Assembly: GCF_004379255.2 (NCBI RefSeq)
Contig: NC_056048.1
Coordinates: forward strand, 16,453,197-16,517,196
DNA from: Salvia splendens
Taxonomy: Eukaryota; Streptophyta; Magnoliopsida; Lamiales; Lamiaceae
Direction of reading: 5' to 3'
DNA: 64,000 nt
Shown here: piece after piece, positions 62,111 through 64,000 of the stretch
Layout: every line of letters starts with the position of its first letter
Position numbering within the stretch: position 1 is the first letter of the stretch
Position numbers and translations under genes: made by a program
Notes under the pieces: generated by a model
What the model saw: only the letters and a program-made list of their open reading frames with translations
What the model was told of the DNA's origin: nothing
Databases searched by the model: none

Positions 62111-64000
62111 GATCAGTTTGACGGTTTAACTTGAGTAATCTAAAACGTCAGAAGACAAAGAGGAGAGAGACAATAACAGGAGAACAAAAGCGAACCTTTC
62201 AACTGCCCATCCAAATCCGAAATTACAAGTAATCCCGGTTTCCGTTTTGTTTGTTGTTTATTTCCCGTGCTTAAGATATAAATGTCCGTTAATTAATTAA
62301 TGTCTGCTATGGACTTAATTAATTAACATCTTATTTATTCCAAGAGTGGACTCAACAAAAACACTTATTTATTATTCATGGAACAATTAAATTCCAACAT
62401 GCCAGTTTCTGAATAATAAAACCTTGTTCGAGCTCCTCTTGAGGACATTATCAAATGAGACTCACCTCACGCACGATTCAACACAATAGCAATCCTAGCA
62501 CCGCTATATATTAATCACTACTACCCAATATATCAGGATTATTGGGTTGCGAAAAACCCGCACCATTTGATAAGTCGAAGTAGTGCATAATCAATACCGT
62601 ATGCTCAATGCTAATGTATGTAGATTAAGAAATAATTATTTATCATGACCTAATCTTTCAGTAGATAGCATAAAACACGACTTGTTGTTAGATCCATTCA
62701 GTGCTATACCACACCAACGTCATCTTATTTCAGTAAGGCTTAGAAATAATCAAACTGACATTGCAACCTTTCATGATAGGTAGTCTAAGCCAGTGGCGGA
62801 TCCAGGAATTAAAAAGGGTGGGGTCAGACGAAAAAATTAATATAAGGAATAATATTTAAATATATAAAATAGTAATAAAAATACATTGCAAACGAAATAT
62901 CTCTATTTTGTATTAAACACGATAATTGACTTCTACAAGTATTCATGTTTTGAAGCTAACTTAAAGTTATTTCATTGGAAATATCTATGAATATAGTATC
63001 TTTTAGTCGTTGTTCGTGTTCAACATTAGTACTAGAAGAACAGATGAAAGCGCCATATCTTTATAAAAGAAATGTATCCATTAATCTAAATGAAAAGTAT
63101 TAAAATCAATGATCAAAAGTAATTATTATATTTATTAAAACTAGATAAAAATTTTATTAGTTACTACTCCTACTATTTTAAAATAAAAGTAAAATAAAAT
63201 AAAACAAGAGTAAAAGATAATCAATAAACTACTAAAAAATAAAACTAAAAACCGAGAATTCTTATTTATAAATAAAGTTTAAACACTTATATAAAGATAA
63301 AATTGTTAAAAAGAAAAGTATTGATTGTATTTTTTTTAATTAATAAAAAGCTCAAACCTAAGCCAAATACATAAAAAGAAGAAGGGAAAAGCTGCGCTGC
63401 TTCAGGTCATCGGAAAAGTTGCGCTGCTTGAGGTCTGAGGATGAATCGTGGGCAGTGGCAGACTCAGGAATATTTTTCAGTAGGGGCTCCATTATATATA
63501 CGATCCCTTCGTTCCCCAAGATATGTCCTATTTTGATCCAACATGGGTTACAAAAAAATACTTTTACTTATTATGTTTGCACTTTCATTTTATTTTTATT
63601 ACATTAGTATATAGGCCGTGCATTCTAAAAAAGTATACTTTGGTTCCAAAAAATTTGGCTAAGTTTTCTTTATATTTTTAAAAAAAATGCAGAGTTAAAA
63701 AAATACATAACAAAAAATATGTGAAGTAATAGCATAGTATAAAAAATCACAATTATATACTAATCAAATACCTAACCAAAATGATGAAACAATTCATAAT
63801 TTACCTATTCTTTTTCTTATCCTCGAATTTTAATAAAGAAATAAAGAATGATAAAAAAAATTTCTGCATGATTTAATAAAGAAAAGAAATAATTAGAAAA
63901 TTGAATAGTAACAACAAAAAAACAGCGCCTAAAAAGAATTAATGGTTCCAATGTAGAAAATGATATATAAAGAATTACAATGATCAAAATAGTAAGTTAG
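62111..64000. other. AT-rich non-coding region with repeat traces
   Basis: No gene supported. CAGTGGCGGATCCAGGAATT at about 62792 and CAGTGGCAGACTCAGGAATA at about 63450 look like two related transposon ends in direct orientation, 660 bp apart. 63499-63620 (ATCCCTTCGTTCCCCAAGAT) resembles a worn Stowaway end. Confidence 0.4.

Noticed and set aside
60672..62400. A complete solo LTR with TTCCA target duplication
   Set aside because: TTCCA copies occur at about 62337 and 62391, but neither is preceded by a credible LTR end, so the right boundary was left open.

Overview
This window looks like a repeat-rich, gene-poor nuclear segment of a dicot flowering plant. The evidence is plant-type LTR retrotransposons primed by tRNA-Asp, a plant hAT element, Stowaway-type MITEs, a tRNA-derived SINE, and fragments of three plant gene families: 3-ketoacyl-CoA synthase, NODULIN HOMEOBOX (NDX), and the chloroplast-movement kinesin KAC/KIN-14. 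A Lamiales origin feels likely from the style of the repeats, but that is only an impression. I see no intact host gene. The only long intact reading frame belongs to a young retrotransposon.

Layout. 1-727: a frameshifted KCS gene cut by the window edge. 1419-23154: an Athila-like Ty3/gypsy element (A, minus strand) with both LTRs and the 5-bp target duplication GTGTC. A second, shorter Athila-like element (B, 7023-16040, duplication GTTAC) is nested inside it. 23568-29572: a hAT transposon with 8-bp duplication GTCGCTAG. Its transposase gene is broken, and a 2.3-kb probable solo LTR sits inside it. 30314-30582: a SINE with an 18-bp target duplication. 30626-35548: a third Athila-like element (C, plus strand), which stops inside its reverse transcriptase where it meets 35.5-39.07 kb, an A+C-rich, G-poor satellite-like array.

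39.07-57.5 kb: a mosaic of broken exon fragments, all on the minus strand, from NDX, KAC and an unrecognised gene. Most keep splice sites but carry stops and frameshifts. Part of the unrecognised gene is tandemly duplicated (about 49.0-50.8 and 50.8-52.7 kb). The mosaic is interrupted by a complete chromovirus-type element (E, 42883-48294; two 450-bp LTRs that look nearly identical; one 1543-codon gag-pol frame) and by remnant non-coding DNA of another Athila/Tat-like element (52.74-54.05 kb). 57.6-64 kb: AT-rich DNA with a Stowaway MITE, MITE relics, a duplicated segment and a lone Athila-type LTR (D, from 60672).

History. A is older than B, which lies inside it. The exon mosaic predates E, which is inserted in an NDX intron. 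E is the youngest element here and the only one that looks able to make a full set of retrotransposon proteins. The most unusual points are the interleaved NDX/KAC/unknown exon mosaic, the identical in-frame UGA in the gag of A and B, B's loss of reverse transcriptase and integrase despite intact ends, and the strand-biased satellite abutting a truncated retrotransposon.
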